Shown piece after piece: positions 57,153 to 64,000 of a stretch of DNA of 64,000 bases. This DNA is from Amycolatopsis albispora (GTDB lineage: Bacteria; Actinomycetota; Actinomycetes; Mycobacteriales; Pseudonocardiaceae). A model generated the notes under the pieces. The model had not been told where the DNA came from. It made no database searches and worked only from the letters and a program-made list of their open reading frames with translations. Within the stretch, counting starts at the first letter, position 1, and each line of letters begins with the position of its first letter. The stretch lies in assembly GCF_003312875.1 (NCBI RefSeq), contig NZ_CP015163.1, positions 5,022,001 through 5,086,000 on the forward strand. The letters are read 5' to 3'. Position numbers and translations under genes: made by a program.

Positions 57153-57862
57153 TGAAGAAGCGACCGGCGGACCTCGCGCGCGAGCACGGCATCTCGGCGC
57201 AGGCCGTCCGCAACTACGAGCAGGACGGTTTCCTCCCGCCCGCCGAGCGCACCGCCAGCGGCTACCGGATCTACACCGAGCTGCACGCCGCCGCCCTCCG
57301 CGCCTTTCTCGCGCTCGTCCCCGCTTACGGCCACGCGCTCAGCGGGCAGCTGATGAACGCGGTCCACAATGGTGCGCTGGACGAGGTCCTGACCGCCATC
57401 GACCGCGGCCACGCGCAGCTGCTCCGCGACCGCGGCACCCTCGATTCCGTGCGGCAGGCGGTCGGCCACCTGACCGCGGAAGCCGAACCGGCGCCGGCCG
57501 CGAAACCCCGCACCATCGGCGAACTCGCGCACCAGCTCAACCTCACCCCGGCCACGCTGCGCAACTGGGAAGCCGCCGGAATCCTTGCCCCGCAACGGGA
57601 ACGCGGCACCGGCTACCGCATCTACCGCGCCAGCGACGTCCGTGACGCCGAACTCGCGCACCTGCTCCGGCGCGGCGGTTATCCGCTCGGGCACATCGCG
57701 ACCGTCGTCGAGCAGATCCGCACCGCGGGCGGCACCGACTCGCTGGCCCGCGCCCTCGACGACTGGCAGCGGAAGCTCAACCGGCAGGGACTCGCCATGC
57801 TCAACGCGGCCCGGCTGCTCAGCGACTACCTCGAACTGGCAGGCGTCGGTCCAGGAACTTGA
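57152..57862 (+). CDS. Regulator with two MerR-type HTH domains
   Basis: A 236-residue protein with two MerR-family HTHs. The first, residues 5-45 (ADLAREHGISAQAVRNYEQD, then GYRIYTE), is N-terminal; the second is at about 122-175 (TIGELAHQLNLTPATLRNWE and GYRIYRASDV). A double-MerR layout is found in TioE-like regulators of secondary-metabolite or resistance genes. No Cys for metal sensing is present. It is divergent from the esterase gene across the operator at 57098-57152. Confidence 0.9.
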   Translation: MKKRPADLAREHGISAQAVRNYEQDGFLPPAERTASGYRIYTELHAAALRAFLALVPAYGHALSGQLMNAVHNGALDEVLTAIDRGHAQLLRDRGTLDSVRQAVGHLTAEAEPAPAAKPRTIGELAHQLNLTPATLRNWEAAGILAPQRERGTGYRIYRASDVRDAELAHLLRRGGYPLGHIATVVEQIRTAGGTDSLARALDDWQRKLNRQGLAMLNAARLLSDYLELAGVGPGT

Positions 57863-58129
57863 ACAACACGGCAAAACCGACCGCCAGTGCGTGAACGCGC
57901 CCGCGACGGTGCCCCAGCTCATCCGGGGCCGTGGGCCGAAGACCGATGGTCGCCACCAGCGCCGCGCCGGTCAGGTGCACCTGTGGCGCCAGCACGATGG
58001 CAAAACCAGCCCGGTGATCAGGATGCCCAGCAGCGCGTCCAGCCGGACGACCCGCCAGCGGCGCCCGTCGGCGGCCGGGTTCCGCACCAGCACCAGTGCG
58101 CCGTGCCACCACCGGGAGGCGCGGTTCAC
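57819..58129 (-). pseudogene. Small membrane protein gene with a frameshift
   Basis: GTG 58129 overlaps the acyl-CoA dehydrogenase stop (GTGA). The first frame reads NRASRWWHGALVLVRNPAAD and DALLGILITGLVLP, but meets TGA near 57971. In the shifted frame the protein continues with GFAIVLAPQVHLTGAALVAT, IGLRPTAPDELGHRRG and VHALAVGFAVLFKFLD, giving two natural TM helices and a plausible end. The shift lies in the T-run at CTGGTTTTGCC. A sequencing error or a recent mutation are both possible. Otherwise it would be a two-TM protein of about 100 residues. Confidence 0.65.
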
Positions 58130-60006
58130 GAGTCCAGCAGTGGGGCCCGCAGGAACTGGGACGGAACGGCGAAGCCGTCCACCAGGACGCGGGCGTGTGG
58201 CCGCAGTTCCGCGCACAGCGAGTTCACCGCGGACACCACGGCCTTCGAACGCGCCGACGTCAGCCGCCCGTGTTCGAGGAACCAGGCGCGGTCGGCTTCG
58301 ATGTTGGCCAGGGCGTACAGATCGCACACCCGCTCCAGCAACGCCGCCGCGGCGGGGTCGGCGCACCGCGCGATCGCGGCGACGAAAGCCTCCAGCACCA
58401 GCCGATCGACGTGCACGCGGCCCGCGCGCAGCACGTGGTCCTGCGCGTTGTTGAACGCCTCGAACGGATCACCGCCGTCGACGGCCTTGCGCAGCCGCCG
58501 CGCGACACCGCCCAGCACATGCTCTTCGCGGTCTTCGAACAACTTCAGGTGCCACTCGCGGTTGAACAGCACGTCGTCGTCGTTCGCGCTCGCCAGGCGT
58601 TCCACCACCTTGCGTGCCGACGTGCGCTCGATGACCGTCTCCACGATCTGCTCGGCCACGAACCGCACGGTGCCGAACGTGCTCAGATCCGCGAACTGGT
58701 CCTTGTAGCTGGTCAGCAGGCCCTTCGCGACCAGCTGCAGCAACACCGTGTTGTCGCCCTCGAAGGTGGTGAACACGTCGGTGTCCGCCTTCAGCGCGGG
58801 CAGCAGGTTCTCCGAGAGATAGCCCGCGCCACCACAGGCTTCCCGCGCCATCTGGATGGTTTCCGTCGCGTGCCAGGTGGTGATGGCCTTGACACCCGCC
58901 GCGCGCGACTCCAGTTCGCGCTGCTCCTGCTCCGGCGGCTCGGTGCCGAGGTCGTGCAGCTTGCCGACCAGCTCCTCCTGCGCGAAGTGCAGCGCGTAGG
59001 TTTTCGCGATCGCGGGCAGCAGTTTCCGTTGGTGCGCCAGGTAATCCAGCAGCACGACCTCGTCACCGCCGGGCTTGAAGAACTGCCGCCGCCGCTCGCC
59101 GTACCGCACGGCGACCGCGAGCGCGCGCTTGGTGGCGTTGCCCGCGCTGCCCGCCACGCTGATCCGGCCGCGGATCAACGTGCCCAGCATGGTGAAGAAC
59201 CGCCGGTTGTCGCTTTCGATCGGGCTCGAATACGTGCCGTCCTCGGCCACGTCGGCGAAACGGTTCAGCAGGGCTTCACGCGGCACGCGCACGTGGTCGA
59301 ACGACAACCGTCCATTGTCGACACCGTTGAGACCGGCCTTGAGCCCGCAGTCGCTGATGGTCACGCCGGGCGCGGGCCTGCCGTCGATCCGGATCGGCAC
59401 CAGGAAGGCATGCACACCACGGGTTTCGCCGCCAGTGATCAGCTGCGCGAACACCACGGCCAGCTCACCGTCACGCGCCGCGTTGCCGATGTACTCCTTG
59501 ACCGCCGACTCGTCCGGCGTGTTGATCACGAACTCGCCGTGGTCGAAGGTCGCCGTGGTCCGCAGGTGCTGCACGTCCGAACCGTGCCCGTGCTCGGTCA
59601 TCGCGAAGCAGCCGAGCAGGTCGAGGCCGGTGATGCGCCGCAGGTACTTCTCGTGGTGCCGCTCGGTGCCCAGCAACTGCACGGCACCGCCGAACAGGCC
59701 CCACTGCACACCGGCCTTGACCATCAGCGACAGGTCGCCGAAGCCGAGCATTTCGAACGAGGTCAGCGAGCCGCCGACGTCACCGCCACCGCCGTACGCC
59801 GGGTCGTAGCCGAGACCGGGCCGATCCGTGCGCGCAAGCGCTTGCAACTGCTCCAGCACCTGCGCGCGATGGGCCTCGGTGTCCAGCTCGGTCGGGTCGC
59901 GGAACTTCTCCTCGGCGATCTGCGCCCGGACCTCGCGCTTGAGCCCGGCCCACCGGCCGTCGAGTACCGCGGTCAGCGCTTCGGCTTCGACTTCGAGGTC
60001 GGGCAC
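58126..60006 (-). CDS. Large acyl-CoA dehydrogenase/oxidase-like protein
   Basis: A 626-residue flavoprotein of the acyl-CoA oxidase-like branch. FAD/substrate motifs are LLGCFAMTEHGHGSDVQHLR, IKT-type loops, EACGGAGYLSENLLPALKAD and FTTFEGDNTVLLQLVAKGLL. It is longer than standard ACADs (about 390) because of a C-terminal extension as in ACOX. It likely acts in fatty-acid degradation. A perfect 15-bp palindrome is 33-47 bases upstream, a probable repressor site. Confidence 0.92.
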   Translation of the reverse strand: MPDLEVEAEALTAVLDGRWAGLKREVRAQIAEEKFRDPTELDTEAHRAQVLEQLQALARTDRPGLGYDPAYGGGGDVGGSLTSFEMLGFGDLSLMVKAGVQWGLFGGAVQLLGTERHHEKYLRRITGLDLLGCFAMTEHGHGSDVQHLRTTATFDHGEFVINTPDESAVKEYIGNAARDGELAVVFAQLITGGETRGVHAFLVPIRIDGRPAPGVTISDCGLKAGLNGVDNGRLSFDHVRVPREALLNRFADVAEDGTYSSPIESDNRRFFTMLGTLIRGRISVAGSAGNATKRALAVAVRYGERRRQFFKPGGDEVVLLDYLAHQRKLLPAIAKTYALHFAQEELVGKLHDLGTEPPEQEQRELESRAAGVKAITTWHATETIQMAREACGGAGYLSENLLPALKADTDVFTTFEGDNTVLLQLVAKGLLTSYKDQFADLSTFGTVRFVAEQIVETVIERTSARKVVERLASANDDDVLFNREWHLKLFEDREEHVLGGVARRLRKAVDGGDPFEAFNNAQDHVLRAGRVHVDRLVLEAFVAAIARCADPAAAALLERVCDLYALANIEADRAWFLEHGRLTSARSKAVVSAVNSLCAELRPHARVLVDGFAVPSQFLRAPLLDS

Positions 60007-60038
60007 GGCTCCTCCTGGGTCGGCTGGCAGGCTGGCTA

Positions 60039-60053
60039 CTGGTTAGTAACCAG
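60039..60053. promoter_or_regulatory. Palindrome upstream of the acyl-CoA dehydrogenase gene
   Basis: CTGGTTA-G-TAACCAG is a perfect 15-bp dyad, nested in a longer inverted repeat whose outer GGCAGG/CCTGCC arms are shifted. It is suited to a TetR/FadR-type fatty-acid regulator. No regulator gene is adjacent. Confidence 0.6.
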
Positions 60054-60090
60054 CCTGCCGCAGAGCCAAACCGAACGCGACCCGAGTCAC

Positions 60091-60648
60091 TCAACCGAGG
60101 TCGGGGCCCTTCGCCCGCAGGTCGTCCACCTTCGACATGGCATCACGCAGCTCGCCGAGCCAGGTGTCCGCGTGCTCGCCGACCAGCCGGACCGCCCACG
60201 CCAGCGCCTCCGACCGCGACCGCGCCACGCCGGAGTCCACCAGCGTGTCGAGCACCAGCCGCTCCGGCTGCCGCAGGCGCGTCATCACCGGCGCCGAGAC
60301 CGTGGTGAACAGCTCCTGCGTGCCGCCGAGCCGCGCGCCCCACGAGACCTTCCGCTGGTAGCGGTGCTCGGCCTGGCGCGCGATCTCGATGCGCTCGTCG
60401 CGCGTCTCCTCGCGGAACCGGCTGATCCGGCCCGACTCGGCGGCACTGCGCGCGGCGTCGTCGGCGAACTCGCCTTCCAGCGGCGGCAGCTCGCCGACCA
60501 GCAGGATTTCCTCCCGATCCACGGTGACCGTGGGTGCCTCGGTGAACCAGCCGTCGGGCAGCCGGCCGGCAAACCAGGCCGCCGCGTCGTCCGCGGGTGG
60601 TACCTCGGTCTGCTGCCAGCCACCACGGCCGCGCCATCCTCGTCCCAT
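60091..60648 (-). CDS. Conserved protein with RHH-like C-terminus
   Basis: A 185-residue protein. AAGGAGG is 6-7 bases before the ATG at 60648. Residues 20-60 have the conserved WFAGRLPDGWFTEAPTVTVD and EILLVGELPPLE. The C-terminus (MTRLRQPERLVLDTLVDSGV, SRSEALAWAVRLVGEH) has the ARSRSEALAWAV pattern of ribbon-helix-helix domains. Similar conserved actinobacterial proteins have no established role; a DNA-binding or envelope-stress function is possible. It lies on its own between two unrelated genes. Confidence 0.8.
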   Translation of the reverse strand: MGRGWRGRGGWQQTEVPPADDAAAWFAGRLPDGWFTEAPTVTVDREEILLVGELPPLEGEFADDAARSAAESGRISRFREETRDERIEIARQAEHRYQRKVSWGARLGGTQELFTTVSAPVMTRLRQPERLVLDTLVDSGVARSRSEALAWAVRLVGEHADTWLGELRDAMSKVDDLRAKGPDLG

Positions 60649-60741
60649 GACCGCCTCCTTGATTACATGATTACGTTGCAACTCACGTTACGCCGGTAAT
60701 CAGGCAAGGCGAGGTCCGTTCACTGTCGGCGGACAGCCGGG

Positions 60742-62748
60742 TCAAAGTGCCGCGCGGAGGTCCTCCACGCTGGTCACCGGGCGATCGCAGACGTAACCGC
60801 GGCACACGTAGGCCGCCGCCTGGCCGTCGACCAGCGGCCGGTCGGCGAGCAGCGGCACCCCCTCGGCGTCGGGCGCCCCGCCGAGCACGATGCCGCCGCC
60901 GTGCACCCGGCACGCGGCCTCGGCGACCAGCTCGGCACGCGCCGCGGCGTCCGCCCCGACCACCGCGACCTGCACCGGACCGGCACGCAACGCCTCGGCC
61001 ACGCTCAGCCAGTGCCCGGCGAACCGCGGGATCTGCGACGACAGCGCACCCGTGCGGCTGACCGCCTGCTCGGCCGCGTCGCGGTACCGGCCGGCCGCCG
61101 CCGAACCGGCCAGCGCCGAAGCCGCCACCAGCGCACCGGCCAGCGCCGACGCGCCCGACGGGCTCGCGTTGTCACCGGGATCGGACGGCCGGTGGACCAG
61201 TTGCTCGGCGTCGTCCGCGGTGTCGTGGAAGGCACCGGGCACCTCGGGATCGGCGAACCTGGTCAGCGCGACCTCCAGCAGTTCGGTCGCGTCGGTCAGC
61301 CAGCGCGCCTCCCCGGTCGCCTGGTGCACCGCGAGCAGCCCGTCCGCCAGGCAGGCGTAGTCCTCCAGCACGCCGGCTGCTTCACCGACCACACCGTGCC
61401 GCGAACTCCGGCGCAGCCTGCCGTCGATCACGTGGTGGTCCACCAGGAACCGCGCGGCCTCGGCGGCGGCGTCGATCCACTGCGGCTTGCCGAGCGCCTG
61501 GCCCGCTTCGGCCAGCGCGGTGATGGCCAGGCCGTTCCAGGCGGCGATCACCTTGTCGTCCAGGCCCGGCTGCGGGCGGTCGGCCCGCGCGCGCAGCAGT
61601 GCCGCGCGGATGCGCGCCAAGCGCTCGTCGTCGTCCGGGTCGAGTTGCAACTGCAGCGTGGACGCCCCGCCTTCGAAGGTGCCCTCCTTGGTGACGCCGA
61701 ACAGCTCGGCCGCCCATTCGCCGTCCTCCTCGTCCAGCACTTCGACGAGCTGGCCGGGCGTCCAGACGTAGGTCAGGCCCTCGATGCCCTGGGTGTCCGC
61801 GTCCAGTGACGCCGCGAAGCCACCCTCACCGGTACGGAGGTCGCGGAGCAGGAACTCGGCGGTCTCGACGGCGATCCGCTCGGCGAAGTCCGAGTCGGTG
61901 CGGCGGGCGAGGTGCGCGTAGAACCGGAGCAGCAAGGCGTTGTCGTACAACATCTTCTCGAAGTGCGGCACCACCCAGCCCGCGTCCACCGAGTACCGCG
62001 CGAAGCCACCGGCCAGCTGGTCGTACAGGCCACCGCGGCCCATCGCGTGCGCCACACGCTCCACAATGGACAAAGCTGCGGCGGAACCGGTGCGTTCGTG
62101 GTGGCGGAGCAGGAACTCCAGCACCATGGACGGCGGGAACTTCGGCGCACCGCCGAACCCGCCGTTGACCTCGTCCTCGTCCTCGGCCAGCTTCGCCACC
62201 GCACCGGCCAGCGCCTCATCGTCCACAACGGACTCCTGCAGCGGGCCGGTCCGCTCGGCCAGGTGCGCCATCATCTGCCCGGCGCCGTCGCGCAGCTCGT
62301 CCGGCCGCTCCTGCCACGCCTCGGCGACGGCGACCAGCAGCTGCGGGAACGACGGCATGCCGGGCCGCGGCCGCGGCGGGTAGTAGGTGCCGCAGTGGAA
62401 CGGCTGCCCGTCCGGGGTCAGGAAGCAGGTCATCGGCCAGCCGCCCTGACCGGTCATCGCCTGGGTGGCGGTCATGTAGACGGCGTCGATGTCCGGGCGC
62501 TCCTCGCGGTCCACCTTGATGTTGACGAAGTTCGCGTTCATCAGTGAAGCGGTGCCCTCGTCTTCGAAGGACTCGTGGGCCATCACGTGGCACCAGTGGC
62601 AGGCGGCGTACCCGACCGACAGCAGGATCGGCACGTTGCGGCGCTGGGCCTCGGCGAGCGCTTCGGGGCCCCAAGGCCACCAGTCGACCGGGTTGTCCGC
62701 GTGCTGGAGCAGGTACGGGCTGGTCGCTGCGGCGAGTCGGTTCGGCAT
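60742..62748 (-). CDS. Thioredoxin-domain protein of the YyaL/SSP411 family
   Basis: A 668-residue protein. An N-terminal thioredoxin-like domain has CHWC at residues 50-53 ([17 protein letters not shown]); an alpha/alpha6 barrel of glycosyl-hydrolase-like fold follows ([51 protein letters not shown]). The family is widespread but unassigned (YyaL, spermatogenesis-associated 20). The ATG at 62748 begins the typical [19 protein letters not shown]. Upstream extensions of this frame to 63972 lie antisense to hen1 and are shadows. It is divergent from hen1. Confidence 0.93.
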   Translation of the reverse strand: MPNRLAAATSPYLLQHADNPVDWWPWGPEALAEAQRRNVPILLSVGYAACHWCHVMAHESFEDEGTASLMNANFVNIKVDREERPDIDAVYMTATQAMTGQGGWPMTCFLTPDGQPFHCGTYYPPRPRPGMPSFPQLLVAVAEAWQERPDELRDGAGQMMAHLAERTGPLQESVVDDEALAGAVAKLAEDEDEVNGGFGGAPKFPPSMVLEFLLRHHERTGSAAALSIVERVAHAMGRGGLYDQLAGGFARYSVDAGWVVPHFEKMLYDNALLLRFYAHLARRTDSDFAERIAVETAEFLLRDLRTGEGGFAASLDADTQGIEGLTYVWTPGQLVEVLDEEDGEWAAELFGVTKEGTFEGGASTLQLQLDPDDDERLARIRAALLRARADRPQPGLDDKVIAAWNGLAITALAEAGQALGKPQWIDAAAEAARFLVDHHVIDGRLRRSSRHGVVGEAAGVLEDYACLADGLLAVHQATGEARWLTDATELLEVALTRFADPEVPGAFHDTADDAEQLVHRPSDPGDNASPSGASALAGALVAASALAGSAAAGRYRDAAEQAVSRTGALSSQIPRFAGHWLSVAEALRAGPVQVAVVGADAAARAELVAEAACRVHGGGIVLGGAPDAEGVPLLADRPLVDGQAAAYVCRGYVCDRPVTSVEDLRAAL

Positions 62749-62865
62749 TCCTCTAGCGTTCCAGAGAAAGGGGGGCGCCGCGCAGCGGCTCGGTTGAGGG
62801 CGGTGGTGGGCTGGCGGGAGGGAAAAGCGCGTGTGCCGAACTCGGTCGCCCTGCACACTGTTCCG

Positions 62866-64000
62866 GTGTTGCTGACGATCTCCACCACCCACCGGCCGGC
62901 CACCGACCTCGGCTTCCTGCTGCACAAGCATCCGGAGCGCGCGCAGTCGTTCCCGATCTCGGCCGGCACGGCCCACGTGTTCTACCCGCGCGCCACCGAG
63001 GACGCCTGCACCGTGGCGCTGCTGGCGGAGATCGACCCGATCGCCCTGGTCCGCGGGGGTGCCACCACGCTGACCCAGTACGTCAACGACCGCCCGTACG
63101 CGGCGGGCTCGCAGCTCGCGGTGGCCCTGCGCACGGTGTTCACCACCGCGATGACCGGCCGCTGCGACGCGCGTCCCGAGCTGGCCCAGCAGCCGATCCC
63201 GCTGTCGATCCGGGTGCCGTCGTTGTGCTCGCGTGGCGGGATCGAGCTGGTCAGGCGGTTCTTCGAGCCGCTGGGCTGGCAGGTCGACGGCGAGCCCGTG
63301 CCGCTGGACGCCGAGATTCCCGGCTGGGCCGAGTCGCGGTATGTCGACGTGACGCTGACCGGTGAGCTGCGGCTCGCGGACGCCCTGCGCCAGCTGTACG
63401 TGCTGCTGCCCGCGCTCGACGGCACCAAGCACTACTGGGTCGGCCAGGACGAGGCCGACAAGCTGCTGCGCGCCGGCGACGGCTGGCTCGCCGCGCACCC
63501 CGAACGTGAGGCGATCACCAAGCGCTACCTGGAACATCGCCGTACGTACGTGAACTACGCGCTGGAACGACTCGGCATCGACGACGAGCCCGAGGAGCCG
63601 CGCGTCACCGAGGCGCCCGAGCAACCCGAGTCGCTGGCCAAGCAGCGCCAGGGCAGCGTGCTCGCGGCGTTGCGCGCGGCCGGGGCGCAGCGGGTGCTCG
63701 ACCTCGGCTGCGGTGGTGGCGCGCTGCTGCGCGTGCTGATGCAGGAGCCGTCGTTCACCGAGATCGTCGGGCTCGACGTCTCGGCGAAGGCGCTGGACCT
63801 GGCCGAACGGCGGCTCAAGCTGGACCGGCTGCCGGACCGGCAGAAGGACCGGATCAGGCTGCGCCAGTCCTCGCTGACCTACGCCGACCCGTCGCTCACC
63901 GGCTACGACGCCGCCGTGCTGATGGAGGTGATCGAGCACCTCGACGAGGAGCGGCTGCCCGCGCTGGAACACGCCGTGTTCGGGGTCGCCCGGCCACGCG
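62866..64000 (+). CDS. hen1: Bacterial Hen1: 3'-terminal RNA ribose 2'-O-methyltransferase (right end cut)
   Basis: At least 378 residues are visible. Residues 1-240 match the bacterial N-terminal Hen1 domain ([20 protein letters not shown], then [14 protein letters not shown]). The methyltransferase begins near 270: SAM motif [16 protein letters not shown] and the catalytic EVIEH motif with E354, E357 and H358 as Mg ligands; the fourth His would lie beyond the edge. With Pnkp it forms the RNA repair and 3' methylation complex, mending and protecting tRNAs cut by ribotoxins. GTG 62866 is the start; pnkp is expected downstream. Full-length members are about 460-470 residues. Confidence 0.93.
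   Translation, partial: MLLTISTTHRPATDLGFLLHKHPERAQSFPISAGTAHVFYPRATEDACTVALLAEIDPIALVRGGATTLTQYVNDRPYAAGSQLAVALRTVFTTAMTGRCDARPELAQQPIPLSIRVPSLCSRGGIELVRRFFEPLGWQVDGEPVPLDAEIPGWAESRYVDVTLTGELRLADALRQLYVLLPALDGTKHYWVGQDEADKLLRAGDGWLAAHPEREAITKRYLEHRRTYVNYALERLGIDDEPEEPRVTEAPEQPESLAKQRQGSVLAALRAAGAQRVLDLGCGGGALLRVLMQEPSFTEIVGLDVSAKALDLAERRLKLDRLPDRQKDRIRLRQSSLTYADPSLTGYDAAVLMEVIEHLDEERLPALEHAVFGVARPR

Noticed and set aside
58096..60699. An 867-residue plus-strand frame
   Set aside because: It is antisense to the acyl-CoA dehydrogenase and the 60091 gene; His/Arg/Gln-rich shadow composition.
62749..63972. Upstream extension of the YyaL-type frame to a 1076-residue protein
   Set aside because: The extension is antisense to hen1 and lacks conserved sequence; the family starts at the ATG at 62748.

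Overview
The window is very GC-rich with strong G/C third-position bias, frequent GTG starts, leaderless-looking promoters and many 4-base stop/start overlaps, which indicates an actinomycete. The order ychF, DUF6542 protein, ispH, Rv1109c-like protein, xseA, xseB, glpX, fumC, phoH2, uppS, hemolysin-III protein is an expanded version of the Mycobacterium tuberculosis Rv1085c-Rv1112 neighbourhood. Gene content and a palindromic repeat whose translation gives KATFVT-type peptides suggest a member of the Pseudonocardiaceae, Amycolatopsis-like; the genus is my inference.

Region by region. 1-3.5 kb: typA (cut by the window edge), a small Cys/Lys-rich protein behind a probable iron box, a YciI-like protein, and a tryptophanyl-tRNA synthetase preceded by a Trp-Trp leader peptide and mutually exclusive hairpins (attenuator). 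3.5-9.1 kb: Nudix hydrolase plus a two-component system, divergent from a LolA-like exported protein and an ABC-2 exporter; the divergent promoter carries four TCTCAG half-sites. 9.1-12.9 kb: thiamine ABC importer thiBPQ under a TPP riboswitch. 12.9-16.5 kb: pterin dehydratase, a decayed HEPN toxin next to its MNT antitoxin, membrane protein, LysE exporter, AraC regulator. 16.5-24.4 kb: ychF and a DNA-repair block (Ada-AlkA fusion, sbcC, sbcD, rmuC). 24.4-26.9 kb: repeat-rich region with a 122-bp tandem repeat, DUF6542 membrane protein, and an array of about 16 copies of a 30-bp unit related to the dispersed palindrome. 26.9-36.1 kb: aldo/keto reductase, ispH, xseA/xseB, glpX, secreted serine protease, ferredoxin-NADP reductase, fumC. 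36.1-43.4 kb: TetR and SRPBCC protein, EamA exporter, MocR regulator, membrane-tethered PstS-like protein, ATP-dependent DNA ligase. 43.4-50.4 kb: two small secreted proteins, an NBR1-Ig-like protein, a split membrane protein with its ArsR-type regulator, Old Yellow Enzyme, MBL hydrolase, guaB1. 50.5-54.4 kb: phoH2, a small secreted protein, uppS, hemolysin III. 54.8-57.9 kb: likely drug-inactivation cassette (TetX-like monooxygenase, erythromycin-esterase-like protein, double-MerR regulator). 57.8-64 kb: frameshifted small membrane gene, large acyl-CoA dehydrogenase, conserved protein, YyaL/SSP411-type thioredoxin-domain protein, and a bacterial Hen1 RNA methyltransferase cut by the right edge.

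Most single-copy genes are housekeeping. The less ordinary material is the dispersed palindrome and its array, the tryptophan attenuator, the iron-box small protein, the HEPN/MNT remnant with an operator over its own start codon, the drug-inactivation cassette, and Hen1. All assignments rest on reading motifs by eye; no database search was run.
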